Below, piece by piece: positions 25,871 to 38,028 of a stretch of DNA of 64,000 bases. Origin of the DNA: Stercorarius parasiticus. Taxonomy: Eukaryota > Chordata > Aves > Charadriiformes > Stercorariidae. The number at the start of each line of letters is the position of its first letter. Position 1 is the stretch's first letter. Location of the stretch: contig VWZL01003425.1 in assembly GCA_013396915.1 (NCBI GenBank), positions 686,869 through 750,868 on the forward strand, given 5' to 3'. The notes under the pieces were generated by a model that did no database searches, was not told the DNA's origin, and saw nothing but the letters and a program-made list of their open reading frames with translations. A program made the position numbers and the translations under genes.

Positions 25871-28800
25871 GCAATCTCTCACAAGGTAACTTTGTGCCAT
25901 CCAGCTTCTGAATGCAATTTGCTTTTTCTTGGGATTTGCAGCGTCTTGTAACCCCTCCTTGCGTGTCAGCCTGAGGCAGCACGTGGTAAACCACTGCAGA
26001 GGCAGCACAGGCCGTGCTTGTCTGTGCTCCCTGGAAGAGGCAGGTCAAGGCTTTTGAGCACCTGAGTTATCTCAGTGTGTGACAGAGGGGAAGGGAGGGG
26101 GAGCTGGCTGAACTACGTGGGGTGCGAGGGGCAAGGGTGGCAGGTAGGTGTCCATGGATACTTCCCACAAGTATGGGACAGAAAGGTTGGCTGCTGCTGG
26201 GTACTGGGGAAAGATGGCAGTGAAGAGCCAAGAGCTATCCCAGGCCCTTCATGCTGGTCTTGGTCTTAGTCTTGCAGCTGCCAGTGTTTTGGGTCAGCCT
26301 TGATCTGTACTTCCTTCCTTCAGACTCAAAGACTAGGATTGCTTTCCCAGATGTGGAAGATAATCAAGAAGTAGTACCATGAAGGGCAAGGGGAAGGAAA
26401 AGCATTCCTTCCAAGGTCACAGAGACTACATTTGGTTTTATTAAAATTGTCATTGACTCTTAATTGTCCTTATGGACATTAGCTTTTAGATTTCCTGCAG
26501 ATCAACTGTGTGCAAATCACTTTGTTCAGCCAGACTTTTGGCCTTTTGAAATACACATTGTGACGTCTCAGGACGCTAGGTATTTCAAACTTCAGGTTTA
26601 AATCATGATGCTACCCCCTCTGGCTAAAAAATAATTTTCTTTCATCTAAGTTGTATACAGCAACTTTTCAGTTAAACCATAATGTCTTTTTTTAAGTAAG
26701 GCTTTTATTTTTTCCATTTATGAAGATCTGACATGAGTGTAGAAACCAGCTGGCTGGCTGAGTTGGATTCCACCAGAAAGTTTTTCAAAGTGACTTTAAG
26801 ACAGTTGTTTCCAGACAAAGGACCTTAATATAATTAAAAAAAAATTGTGTAGTTAAATATGTGGTAGGAAAAAAGCTAAGTGGAAAAAATTAAAACAAAC
26901 AATAGCATAATTTTAAAATAGTCAGGGAGGGGTAGACAGGAACCACAAGAGACACATACTGTTTTAGATCAGCGGTTTTCAGCCCGTAGCCTGCAGATCT
27001 CTCTGCTCTGGGAGCTACTTCTAAAGGATCTGTGAGGGGAGATTAGGGGAAACATGCACACGTATGCGTGAAAAAGCAGGAGACTGGCGGGCTGGGGGGA
27101 AAATACATGGAAGAGTGAAGTATGGGGAAGAAAATGGCCATTGCATGTCTGGGGAGAGCCAAGTGTTGCATGCTGCAGAAACAGGCCTGCCAGCAGCATG
27201 CTTGTGCTTCAGCACTGCTGAGTCTGAGCTAGTGAGCCTGGAGCTAAGCAGGGAAGCTGGTGGTAAGGGCTTTCTAGCATGGATGTCATGCTGTGAATAT
27301 GAATCTGTGCTGCCTGGGGATCTGTGGTGCTGTACGGTTGTAGTGCTGTATCATGCTGTGTGATCTTCCTCCATATTTTTTAAAATAGTCTTGGTTTGTC
27401 TGCTTTCTACGTTATTGTATGGTACAAATATGAAGATTGTAAGGGTCACCATCTTGATGACATACACTACAAACAATGTAGTCTTTATGGATGCACTGAG
27501 ATGAGACATTCGAGGTAGTAGGTTTACTACTGCTTCAGGGCTTCAAAACCAACAAGATTGTTTTATAACTATTGCCACTTTTTGGGCAAGTTACACAAGA
27601 TGTCTGTCATATGAGATGTCAGAAGATGTTTATCTCTCCTCCTTGAGTTAGCCCCCCTTGAACTTTTTATTTCTCTTTCAGAATTGAAGAAATCTCTACA
27701 AGCACCTACTTTTGACAAATTTAACATAACTTGTGTTGACATCCTCTCTTGTTGCTGTCAAACAGTCTTTAGTGAAACTGAATTAAGGCTTTATAGGGAA
27801 TTGAATAGCTTCCTGTGAAGAAGGGAGAGAAGGAATCTCCCAGTATTTGAAATGTATGACAGAATACACACTGGGTTTTGTGTATAATCAGGCTTTCATC
27901 TGTATCCTCATATGAGTTTAAACAAAAATTGCAAAGAGTTTTTAAGGTAAGTTCTGAACTGACGTATTCTTTTGGTGAGCAAAAATGAATTGTTACTTTA
28001 AACATCTATGAAACAAGTCTCTAGTGACACTTTCAAAAGATTTTCTGTGACACAGCCTGCTTCTAAATGTGTTTCCTAAGACTTACAGCTGAATAGCTAC
28101 TGCTGCATAGGAACGTGGGGTTTCATTTTTTAAATGTCTTGCTGTTGCATGTGAGCTTTCAGATTGAATGCACTTCCGTGTGCTCTAAAAGTAAATGCAT
28201 TAGGACTAAAAGGTCTGTTGTCAAATTTTTTGTAATATGCTGAGCAGCAAATTCTTTGTCAAAGGTCAGAGATCCTGAAGTTGCCATGTCTGGAGGAGAG
28301 GTTGGTTTGCTCTTAAAATAGCATGCACTGCAGAAACTCTTGGTAGAGGCAAGTCTGCAGGAAAGCAGAGCTCTGTGTTGTGAGACACTGGGAGAGGCCA
28401 ACTATTGGATGAGGCTCTGCAGGTGAAAGTGTCACTTCAGGTAGTCAGGATTGAGTTTGTGTTCAGAGCTCCGTAGGGCATATTGCTTTGAGTCTTGCTC
28501 AGACTTCAAATTGATCAGTCAGAGCATAAAATTCCCTCAGAAGTCAAATGGAAAGCAAAAAGAATTGGGAGAAATGATAAAAGGCACCACATAGGCAAAG
28601 CGAGATTTCTGAGTATGTTTGTTTTGCCCCTGACCATTTGTTACAAATGGTGTAATTTTTTGTTGGTATCTGTGGCTCAAATCAATATGAATATAGGATC
28701 CTGTCATGCTGAGTTCTTGTCATCCATGTGTAGGCAGTATGCTGTAAAATTACCTTATTCATCTCATTTCTGGATGCTTTAGATTTAAGAATTGCAGAGT

Positions 28801-31581
28801 TCCTGGAAGAAATCTGAAGGCAAAGTTGGGTGTGGGAGACAAACAGAAGGACATGTTCCACGTTTGTGTCAAGCACTAGTTCTTGCCACATGTTTATAGA
28901 TAAATTCTGAATTCTTCCCACTGCATATCAGACAAAATATCAACAGCAGAATGAAAGGCGCTCAGTAAAAGTTAATTGTCATCAGGCCATTTATTCAAAA
29001 TAATATCTCGATTGTGGTGGAAATGAATGTTTGGTACCTTGCAATACCATTACTGTGCTCACTTTAAACACACATCATTACAGGTTTCGTTTTCAAGAAT
29101 CCATAACCTTTTTGGATTGTCAATCTGCATTCTGTTTATTTTCTTGAAAGAAATTCTATCTGGATTCAGGATGGCTGTAGACTGACTTTTATTTCTGAGG
29201 TTGATCCAAGTATGGGAGAGCTGATGGATTTTGTAAAATCTTAATAGTGATTATTTAAAACATTTTGATCCTATTCTGACTTAACTGACATAGGAGAGGT
29301 TACTCAGTAAGGTTAATTCTGAATGAGAGCATGATCAGCTCTTACATTCTTAAGACTTAACGTTTATTATGGCTCTGACTGTTTGATGATGAGTGAATAT
29401 AGTGTACTATAGAATTCAACGAATCCTTCCCCTAAGATTTTGAGGATCTCTGGAGCTTTGGAAAATACCTTCTAATGTAGAAGGAAGTTTTCTGTGAGGA
29501 AGTGGAAAATAATGTAATTTTTATTTTTTAAGGAAAACAAAAAAAATTTTCCTTCTTTTTTTCTTCTTCTCTACTGCGTTTTCTCCAGCTGTGTTTTGTT
29601 TTCTTCCACTCAGAAATGTGTATGTTTCTTTGAAGAGCTGTGAGTGCTGAAGAAAACAACATGTGTATTTAGCAGCTACCACTGTTGGTATCTCTGGAAA
29701 ACAAACTAGTGCTATAGAAGATTAAATGTAAGCATCTAACACTGCAGATGCTTAGGAGACATGGTGTTTATACGCGACATTCCTATTTTCTCTATAACTT
29801 AGTATACCTGGCTAATAAAACCTGTACTGAGATTCTGCTGTAGCCTTCATCAGGTAGTAAAATGAATTTAACCCTGATACAAACCTAATTTTCAAGTTCT
29901 AATAATGTCTTGAGTTCCCATATTCAGATATTTTGGCATTAGTCTAATACACATGTCCAAATACTGCACAAGGAGGGAGATTGCTGGTGATTTTAAATAG
30001 TATTAAGTTCTCTCTTCAAATTAAAAGTATTATTGAAATAAGAATCTGGTCCTCTCAAAACTTGACAGAAAATAGATTCTATTTTAGCTTGGTATATCCC
30101 CACTCCATTTTATATTTTTCTGTACCTATTGAGAGAATACATACTCAAAATCCATACAGACAATATTTGAAGTTATAGTTACTCGATACTCAAATAAACA
30201 AAATTATTTATTTTGCTGTTCAGTTTTTCTTAGTAAATTTATTTTCTATTTCTCACTTAAATTATTTGTTCTAAACTCTAGAACTGTAATAAATTCTCAG
30301 TAAATGTGAACTAATGGTAGGCTGCAGAGCTTTTTAAAATGCTTTAAAGATATTTTTTTACTTATTGCATTGCTTTTATATTAGAAAGCAAAATCTTGGC
30401 TAACTCTTTTTTTTTTTTTTTCAAGAGACTCTTCTGAAAGGAGTATGGCAATTTCCCAGACAGGTGAATGGCCACTTCCAGCCACCGGGTTAACAGACAT
30501 AGGGTCAGGCTGGGTAAGAGTTTAAAAGGGTTTGTTCTTAGTTTAGGTGGGTGCTGATGCAGAATGGAGTTTAAGCACAATCTGAGCATCTGCTTTGTCC
30601 TAAGGTGAAGAATGGAAAAGCGGACGGTCACATTCATATTGTCAGTGCCCGATTTTTGTGAGAGTTCTTTAACCGACAAAAAAATAGGGGGAAAGGACAG
30701 AAGCATTAGAGAGAAGGTATCTGTGATGTCTGTTAGTTTTAAGAAGAAAACCTACCTTTTCAGAAAATTGAAAATGACAGGCTCTGAATTTGTCCTTAGT
30801 ATATCAGAAAGAGCAGTGAAGGATGAGGATCACAGTTTTTCCATGGTGATTCTTTTGTTTGTTAGTTTTCACATTCACTTTTTTTGCTAATAATTTTAAG
30901 ACTGATGAATGGCCAGATCTACCAAGTCCTTGTCACATTTCTAGGCTTCTCCTTCTGGTATTTCTTCCAGCATTCAAGCAGTCTTCATTCTTACCTGATC
31001 TCCATTCACTCTCTTTCCTTACTGCCCTGTGGTTCAGAAAGCATTTCCTGTTGTAGACTTTCTTTTCTCCACATGTTTTGCTTTTCCTAGTCCTGTTCCT
31101 TAACAATGTCTTGAGAGCTTGGGTAAAAATTTAAATTTCAATTCAATATTTTAATGAACATTAGTACAGTAATTGTTTTTCAGTTTTAAAGTATAGACAT
31201 GCTTTAGTAGGGTATAACATCTTCACAAAAGTATGCTTATTTCTGTCACTGCAAGTGTTGATTTGCAGTGGCATTTGTAAATAGTAATTCCATTCTCTAG
31301 TAGAAATCAGATGATAGTTGTTTATAGAAACATCTACTTTTTGCTTATAGTTTAAGTTGACTTTTTCAGTAAAAGGTAGTTGATGTATCATTTGTCACGC
31401 AAACCCATGTTTAGGAAGAGCAGAAAAAGGAGGAAAATAGTATTGTGTGCAATCTGCAGTTTGTGCTGACCCATGGAGGAGAACAGTACTGTAGATCATC
31501 TACAGTTTGTGTTAACCTTTATTATCACACTAGCTATTTAGATGGTCTTTTTTGTGCTGATAATGATGATCCTTGTTACAG

Positions 31582-34500
31582 GCAGATGCAACGGAAGCCA
31601 GAAGCACCCGCAGTCACTTACGCAACGTATCGAGGTTCTGCAAGGATTAGGCAGATACTGAAGAATCAATCAGGAACGGCTGAAAAAGGAGAAGAAAGTA
31701 CTGAGAACAGAAATGGTTCAATGATCAAAGAAAATGGACAAATCCAAACAACTGTCTCTCTGAAATCAGTACACTTAGTAAAAGAAAATGGAGAAGATGA
31801 GGGTAAAGATCATGAAGATAATGTCATAGTAAATTCTTCTGCAGTTAAAATGGGAATGAAAAAGTCTGGTAAAGCTCAGCATTTCTTGGGTAGCAATAAA
31901 CATGAAATAACTGCAAAGACCACAACTTCATTTAGTGAACCATCTCATGAGATAGACTTAAAACATACACCTGCTTTAGCTGCAACAAAAGTTGAAAGGA
32001 CATATTCACTAGATTCATTAATGTCATCTAGTAGTAGAAACAATGAGATCCTAATCAATTCCACTTCCCAGATTACCAGTTTCCTTAACGTGAGTTCTGC
32101 TAGTGATTTGGTTGGAAAAGAAGTTGGACTGCTGGGAGAAGCAGAAGCTCGGTTTCAGGCAGACAAAAATGCCACTTCTAACTTTGATAAAGAAAATCCT
32201 TGTTGTAAAGCAGCTAATAAGGAGACCACAAAAGGAATGCAGGATGATTGTTTACATTCACACAAATCAAAAAATAAGACAGTTACTGAAGAACTACAGG
32301 TGAGTAAGGGAAAACATTGCTATAATCATCAAATGAATAGTCACTTGGAGCTAACACCGGATGACCAGATGCTTCATTCCAGTACCGCTACATTTCAGCA
32401 GCAAGCAGATCAGCATACGGGTAGTGCAAATAAAGACAGTGATCCAAGAAAACGCAATACACAGAAAATTGTGGCAGATGTAGAAAGACAGCAAAATCCA
32501 CAGAACTTTCTTGCTACTGCTCTTTTGCCTTTTAATGAACAAATACTCTCTTCACTTACAGTGGAGTCCAGAGGAGAAAAATGCATAGCTGGAGGTAATC
32601 TAATTGCTTCAGTGTCATCTATTAAAAATGATGAAGATACAGTCATGGGCAGGCAGACTTGTAATGAAGAATTGAGTGAGTTAGGGAAGCCAGTGCACAT
32701 ACAAAATGATCACCAGTTAATCCTTTTGGAGAATTCTAAGGATACTGCCACACTGCAGACTGGTTTACGTTGTCTGGAAACTGAGGGTCTGAAAACAGCA
32801 AAGGTTTTACCTGAAGTTGCAGTGGAAAACCTTGCCAATGTATCATCATGCATACCTGTGTGTGAGAGTATGAAATCTAACTTCGATGAGCTGACAGCAC
32901 CTCTCTCTGTTACTGATGAGTTTTCTTTTGAAACTGGAGGATGTTGTGCAGCTTCTCTTCGTCCTAGTTGCAAGACTGAAAATAAAACTGTAGGGAAAAG
33001 AGAAGTCAGTTTAAAAGATGTGCAAGAGACTGTTTCTTGTCCTGATGTTGAATGTGAGACGAGCAAATCCTTTGAGCCTGTAGACATAAGCCTCTTGGAG
33101 AGCTCAGTTCCTGTCCACAACTGTGGTCCTGTTTCCCTTGAAACTGTTCAAGACGTTCCTGCCAAGGCATTAGTTATGCTCACAGAAGATAACACAGCAA
33201 CCAGCATTGACAGGACAGATGATCCTGCTCCTGCTGCTTCTGAAACCAACAAGACTGGTATGACTGAGGTTGCTTTTGTTCCCTCTGAGTGTAAGGATTG
33301 CATCTCTGAACTTTCCTCTCATACTTCTAAGTCACAAGAAAACATTCTGGAGGTTTCTTTTTCTGCCTTGAGAGACGGAGAAAGACCTTTCGCCAACCAT
33401 TCTGCTTTCATATGTGAAAATGTTGATGTTGACGTGATTTCTGAATCTCCACCTGTTTCTGAAGATAAGTGTATTAATTTTTCTTCCAAGAAGGAAAACA
33501 GTAATAAGCCTAGGATATCATCTACAGTACTTGATTCTTCACCCGACAACCAAGGAAAAATGCTTCCTCCTGCCACTAACTCTGAAAATGGCCAGATTGC
33601 TAGATGGTCTACAGATTCTGAACAGGACAGCTTAATTTTTCCAGCTGCTGAGTTTAGGAGAATAATCCCTGAGGACAGAATGATCGAGGCACCGCTTTGC
33701 TCAGAAGACCTGAAAGCTTCATGCCTGGCTGATTCTCTGGAACCTGAGCTTACTCCAGCTATACTTGATCGCTCTGCTGCTGGAGTACATGTGGGGAGTG
33801 TTTGCATCCCCAGGTCCTCTTCACCTACTCTGGGATCCAGAGAGGCCTCCAACCTTTCCATTTCTGCCTTGGAAACATTGGGCGTTGCTCAGGGGAACAG
33901 TTACTCCTCCAGTCACAGAGCTGGTCATGGGGCAGAAGATGCCTCATCCGCACAACAGGCTGATGGCAGTCTCTTGGCAGAGACAATGCCATCACCCATC
34001 TGTCCTTTGGAATCTTCGGAAGTGGCATCCGAGTCAGCCTGTACTGAGAGCATGTGCAGAAATGCTGTGGGACAGGTGAATCTTGGTAACCACGCTTCTA
34101 TCTCAGAAGCCCCTTCTGTGATGGATGATCAAACAGCTGCTGCACCTGCAGAGTCAAATGAGCTCTGTTCTGAGGAATTACAGGAAGATACCGATGTGAA
34201 GGGACTAGAATGTGCTAGATTCCAAGATGCTGCTGTTTTGTTTAAGAAAGCTGAGGAAATAGTGGACACAGTTTTACACTTGGCTATAGAAGAAGTAATA
34301 GCAAAACAAGCCATTGGTGTCTGCCAGCGTTGTGGGAGCAAGGATGGTTTAATGAATACGGATATTCTAAATTATCAGAAAGCTGGAACTGTACAGCTGA
34401 AAGCAGAAGAAATCCAGTCAGCTGTGCAGTCATTAAAACATTTCAATGAGAGCAGCAGAGGAGGCTCATCTTCATTTACAGGAAATGAAACAGTGGATAC

Positions 34501-36535
34501 AAATAATCAAGATGAAAAGATACTATCTTACATCCCTGATAAAGTTGACCTACATAGTGCACTAGCACTAAAAGCAAAAGAAATAATTGATGAAGTCATT
34601 AACTCAGCCAAACAAAAATTGGTATCCAATCAGTGGCAAGGCAGTGAGAATAAAAGGCCTTCTGAAAAGGCTGAGCCTGAACCTAAGGCTGAAACCCCAG
34701 AAATTTTAAACCTGGATATGAAGTTACCTGCCAAAACACAGAAACCAACAGAGGAGACGGAAACTCAGAGTGTAGCTGTAAACTGTGAAAAGGCAGGTTA
34801 CTCAGTTCTTCCTTTACTTCCAAATAGTATGGAAAATGGCGTAGATTGGCCCCAAAGAGGTGAAAAGATACCAAATAATGCATTTACATGTCAAACAAAT
34901 GGATTTCTACCCACTGGTAGTTCAGCAAGGACAGAATCGGATCTGATGACACCAGCCAAAGAGAGACAAAATAGAAAGGTGTGTGAACATCTGGTTGCAG
35001 CAGAGATGTGTGGCAAAGCTGGAGTATCAGCAACTAGTAGAATATCTGATGGATCTTCACATTTAATACATAGAGATGCTGCTGTGACTGAAGAGACGCT
35101 TCTGTCACTGCAGTTAAAAGATTCATGCAATAATACAAATATGCCAGAGTGCACGTTGCTGCCAACTGTAAATGTTAATTTGTCCTCTTTTATGCCTGAT
35201 GAAGAATGTATCAGCATGCAGAGTGAATCTGAAGACAAAAGCAGTCCTCAGGGTTCTCTGGAAAGCAATGCAGAGGACAGTCCGTATGAACACTGTGGAA
35301 GAGAGGCTGCAGAAGAAGTACCTGCACAAATAAAAGCAACCTTAGAAGATCTAAAGGTGGTGGAGAGTAAAGAGGAACTAGCAGAAGGGGCAGTTGAGAT
35401 AGCAGAGGTTAATACTGGATTAAATACACAGTTCACTGTACCGGAATTGTCTGTTATTGGAGAGGGCAGTGAAGGGAAAAACTGCTTCAACACACGTTTT
35501 GTGCAAAATAATGAGAATCCGAAGGAAGTGAAGGATCATGACATGAAGAGAGATGATCAGCTTGAAGAAAATGGTCTGGACTGTAGTGATGACATGAAGA
35601 AACCAATGGATCTTTTGGCCATTTCTCCACTAATTGAACAGTGGGAAAACAGTTCTTTTACTATAATCTATGAAGGTGCCCTTCAAACTGAGAACAAAGC
35701 TGTCTCAACTGATGATACGCAAACTGGTTCGCTTTCTTCTTCTGTTCTGCCTTTGGATAATATAGATCATCTAATGTGTGAAAGAGCAAAGAGTAAACAC
35801 GAGCCAGCCTGTCTTTATAGGAAGGATAAGAAGTTGAATGAAGCAACAGATAGCCATAGCTCGGAGTCATTTCTGAGCGTGGAGGCCAAGCGCTGTAGAA
35901 TATATCCTTTCTCTTTGTCTCCAATATACGAAGATGACAGCTCCCAAGAAGACTTACTTTCCACAGACGTGTCACCAGAAGGCCATCCTAGTGGAATATC
36001 TAAAGATAATACTGACAATACTTCTGTGCTATCCCTTCTCCAGTCGGTTTCTGAGCGCTTACAGTTTACTACTCAGTTCAGTAAAGAGGATGAGGAGGAG
36101 GGAGTGGAGGACGAGGGGGAGGAAGAATCATCATATGAAGAAAATGTGCTTGATGTTGAGAGAGAAGGGGAATGTCTTTCCAGTCAGTGGAGAGAAAACT
36201 CAAAAACAACCCTTCAGTCAAATGACCAAACTAGATCTTTGTTTCCTGAAAAATCACCACTTCTTTCAAAAGAACAACTTGACTCTAAGGAGCAACCAGA
36301 ACTGTTTCCAGATGTGGCTTCTCCCAGTCAAACACCTTATAAGCCAGTTTCACAGAAAGCTGATGCCACTCTCAAGCATCCTCCTACAAGCGTGTACTAC
36401 CAGTATTTGAAATCTGCCAGCAATTGCTCCTCTGAGAAGGGGACCAGGTTTGGAAGCATTCTCCAGGATATGTTGCAGCCAAAGATTCATTGGTCTCAAG
36501 ACAACACCATGCCAAAACTGGGAGAACTGTCAGCG
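31582..36535 (+). CDS. CRYBG3: CRYBG3 giant exon (1,651 codons): disordered region with AKAP-type helices
   Basis: This exon is 4,954 nt with one uninterrupted frame. The start is set by acceptor TTGTTACAG and by phase: the first G completes AA+G (Lys), then it reads QMQRKPEAPAV. The end is donor GCG/GTAAGA in phase 0. Reading through the donor would add only seven residues before a stop. Most of the protein is Ser/Glu/Thr-rich and low in hydrophobics, so probably disordered. Three related helices lie at 34229-34309, 34391-34444 and 34559-34624. The first and third fit the PKA RII-docking pattern, as expected for vlAKAP, which tethers PKA. Near the C-terminal end are SSFTIIYEGALQ (35651-35686), PFSLSPIYEDDSSQEDLLS (35906-35962) and a 20-residue acidic run (36086-36145). 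The role is known from family data. The disorder and conservation of the late motifs are inferred. Confidence 0.93.
34229..34309 (+). other. CRYBG3: Predicted PKA-anchoring amphipathic helix 1
   Basis: Within the giant exon, the core AEEIVDTVLHLA matches the RII-binding spacing A-xx-I-V-xx-V-L-xx-A at every hydrophobic position. The surrounding residues (LFKK before, IEEVIAKQ after) extend the amphipathic helix. There are no prolines in the helix. This is the most likely docking site for the PKA regulatory-subunit dimer. The call comes from pattern only. Confidence 0.72.
34391..34444 (+). other. CRYBG3: Degenerate second copy of the anchoring helix
   Basis: VQLKAEEIQSAVQSLKHF shares the KAEEI...V core with helices 1 and 3, but has Gln and Lys where the docking surface needs aliphatic residues. 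It probably does not bind RII well. It sits 51 codons after helix 1 and 57 before helix 3, measured from the Lys of each KA(E/K)EI core. Confidence 0.6.
34559..34624 (+). other. CRYBG3: Predicted PKA-anchoring amphipathic helix 3
   Basis: The core AKEIIDEVINSA again fits A-xx-I-I-xx-V-I-xx-A at every position, within ALALKAKEIIDEVINSAKQ. The site is a second good candidate for PKA RII docking. With helix 1 it would allow one protein to hold two PKA holoenzymes. This is inferred from the pattern. Confidence 0.7.
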
Positions 36536-37504
36536 GTAAGATGTTGTGTCACATCGTATTAGTAATCAAGGTGATTAGCCCAGATTCAAAATTGCTGTCT
36601 CCCTGTTCTCCTTGCTCCCTCTTTACCATTAATTCTTTGATCTTAAACAGCGTAATTACTGTCATTTATGATAATAGTTAAAAAAAAAAAGTCTTCTTAT
36701 AAAATAATTCTTAAAATATACTATTCTTGGTTCAGCACACAGATGAAAGTGACTTAATTGTAAAACAGAAGATGTGAACAGAAAGTACAGTAGGGAAATA
36801 TGCATAATAGCAAGTCTGTATAGTAGCAAAGCACAGACTTGTCAAGGACATTTCAACTTTAAGATGAATGAACTGCCTTTTGTATGAAATTTGTTCGTTG
36901 ATTTCTTCTGAGATTAGTAGAGCTGCATTGTCCAAAAAGTATAAATACCTGCTTTTACTGGTCTATTTGATGGTTTCATTGCAGAGCCTTCTACAAATTG
37001 TAGCTCAGTTAGCGAGTAAGTAATATAGCTGTTTCCATAGATCAGCATTTCTTCTTTAATTTATTTAAAGCAATGTCAGATGAGGGTATGGAAACAGTTC
37101 TTCCGATATCTAGAAATTGAAAAGGCCGCACTGACCAAATGCGTAACTGAAGAATAAAGTCTTTCCATGATGTTGGGAATATTTCAGTCTGTGGTAGAGG
37201 CCTGCTTTGGTTTTGCCACTGTTAAAACACGCAGTTTATTGTTTGCTGGGAAGATGTAATACATCTCCAGAAGTTGTAACTTTCGTAGTAGTTCTTCCTT
37301 TCTACCACCTGCTGCTTTCTGCTGATTGTTTGATTCTGTTAAACTATTTACACCAACTCTGAATGACAGTGGAACAAATCTTGATTGTTTCTGCTAGTGA
37401 CAGTTGCATACATGTAAGGAATAGTGGACCCAGAATAATCTGTCTATGCTTTATGCTACTGTTGTAGATGTTAATAGATGTTTTCCATGTCCTTTTAATT
37501 TCAG
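36536..37504 (+). other. CRYBG3: CRYBG3 intron, 969 nt
   Basis: This is a GT-AG intron with donor GTAAGA and acceptor TTTAATTTCAG. It joins two phase-0 exons. An in-frame stop follows the donor after seven codons, so retention would truncate the protein before all crystallin domains. No repeat or RNA is recognised. Confidence 0.85.
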
Positions 37505-37552
37505 AACCTCGTTGACAGGGCAAGTCTCAAATACAATCCAAGACCAGGAAAG
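37505..37552 (+). CDS. CRYBG3: CRYBG3 linker exon before crystallin domain 1 (16 codons)
   Basis: A 48-nt phase 0-0 exon codes NLVDRASLKYNPRPGK. It has acceptor TTTCAG and donor AG/GTAAGC. The basic RPGK end leads into the first Greek-key strand in the next exon. It is the first of three small linker exons (48, 36 and 33 nt), each placed before a pair of crystallin domains. Because it is a multiple of three in phase 0, it could be skipped without a frameshift. Confidence 0.9.
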
Positions 37553-37912
37553 GTAAGCTGAATTTGTGTCGCACAGATCAATATGATACATGGAATAATT
37601 TGTTATACCACAATTTTTGAAAGGAAAGCATCTGAAGTTGTTAGTCTAGTTTTCTATATTTTAGTGGTGCATTTGCTTGCACATGCTAATAATGAGATTA
37701 TATTATTAAAAATCCTGCCACTAGTAAATTTACTATATTTCTGTCAGCAGCTGCTGGTTTAGCTCAGTAGAGTGTTTCATAAAAGAAGAAAATGTGTAGC
37801 GTATCAGTCGAGTGGGCACAAAGTGAAACAGGTTTTATTCCAAGCAAAAAATAACTGTCTGCACTGTATGTTGAAATGGGCCCTCATTCGTATGCATTGT
37901 ATGTTGTTTCAG
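37553..37912 (+). other. CRYBG3: CRYBG3 intron, 360 nt
   Basis: This is a short GT-AG intron with donor GTAAGC and acceptor TTGTTTCAG. It has no recognisable feature and is the shortest intron in the window. Confidence 0.88.
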
Positions 37913-38028
37913 ATTATTATTTATGATATTTATGGCAGCAAAAGTAAACAAGAAGTTAATTCTGATGTGCTAGATACCACGTCCTGGATCTTTCCCATTG
38001 GAGCATTACTTAGGATAATTAGAGGATG
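37913..38028 (+). CDS. CRYBG3: CRYBG3 crystallin domain 1, first Greek key
   Basis: This is a 116-nt exon, phase 0 in and 2 bases out. It begins IIIYDIYGSKSKQEV, the first beta strand and folded hairpin of a beta/gamma-crystallin motif, where the Tyr and Gly of the Y-x-x-x-x-(Y/F)-x-G signature are partly kept. It ends in LLRIIRG plus TG of a split Cys codon. DTTSW in the middle is where the calcium-binding loop lies in Ca-binding members, but only part of that motif is present. Confidence 0.93.

Larger units (their letters stand above)
18468..31581 (+). other. CRYBG3: CRYBG3 intron, 13.1 kb
   Basis: This is a GT-AG intron with donor GTAAGT and acceptor TTGTTACAG. It holds the assembly gap at 21839-21850, a single N at 22200, one plus-strand CR1 fragment (25480-25870) and ordinary AT-rich sequence. 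Both strands give only short open frames with no recognisable protein. Phases on each side (2 bases carried over, 1 base needed) fit direct joining of the exons. Confidence 0.75.

Noticed and set aside
26966..27040. Possible hAT-type transposon end (ggttttcagcccgtagcctgcagatc)
   Set aside because: The similarity to hAT-like terminal sequence is slight. I see no second inverted end and no target duplication.
33319..33861. A 180-codon open frame on the minus strand inside the giant exon
   Set aside because: It lies antisense to a well-supported coding exon and has no recognisable domain. Long antisense frames are common opposite Ser/Glu-rich coding sequence.
36536..36562. Gene end at the stop codon shortly after the giant exon
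   Set aside because: A good GTAAGA donor and a phase-matched next exon show that this is intron read-through, not the true C-terminus.
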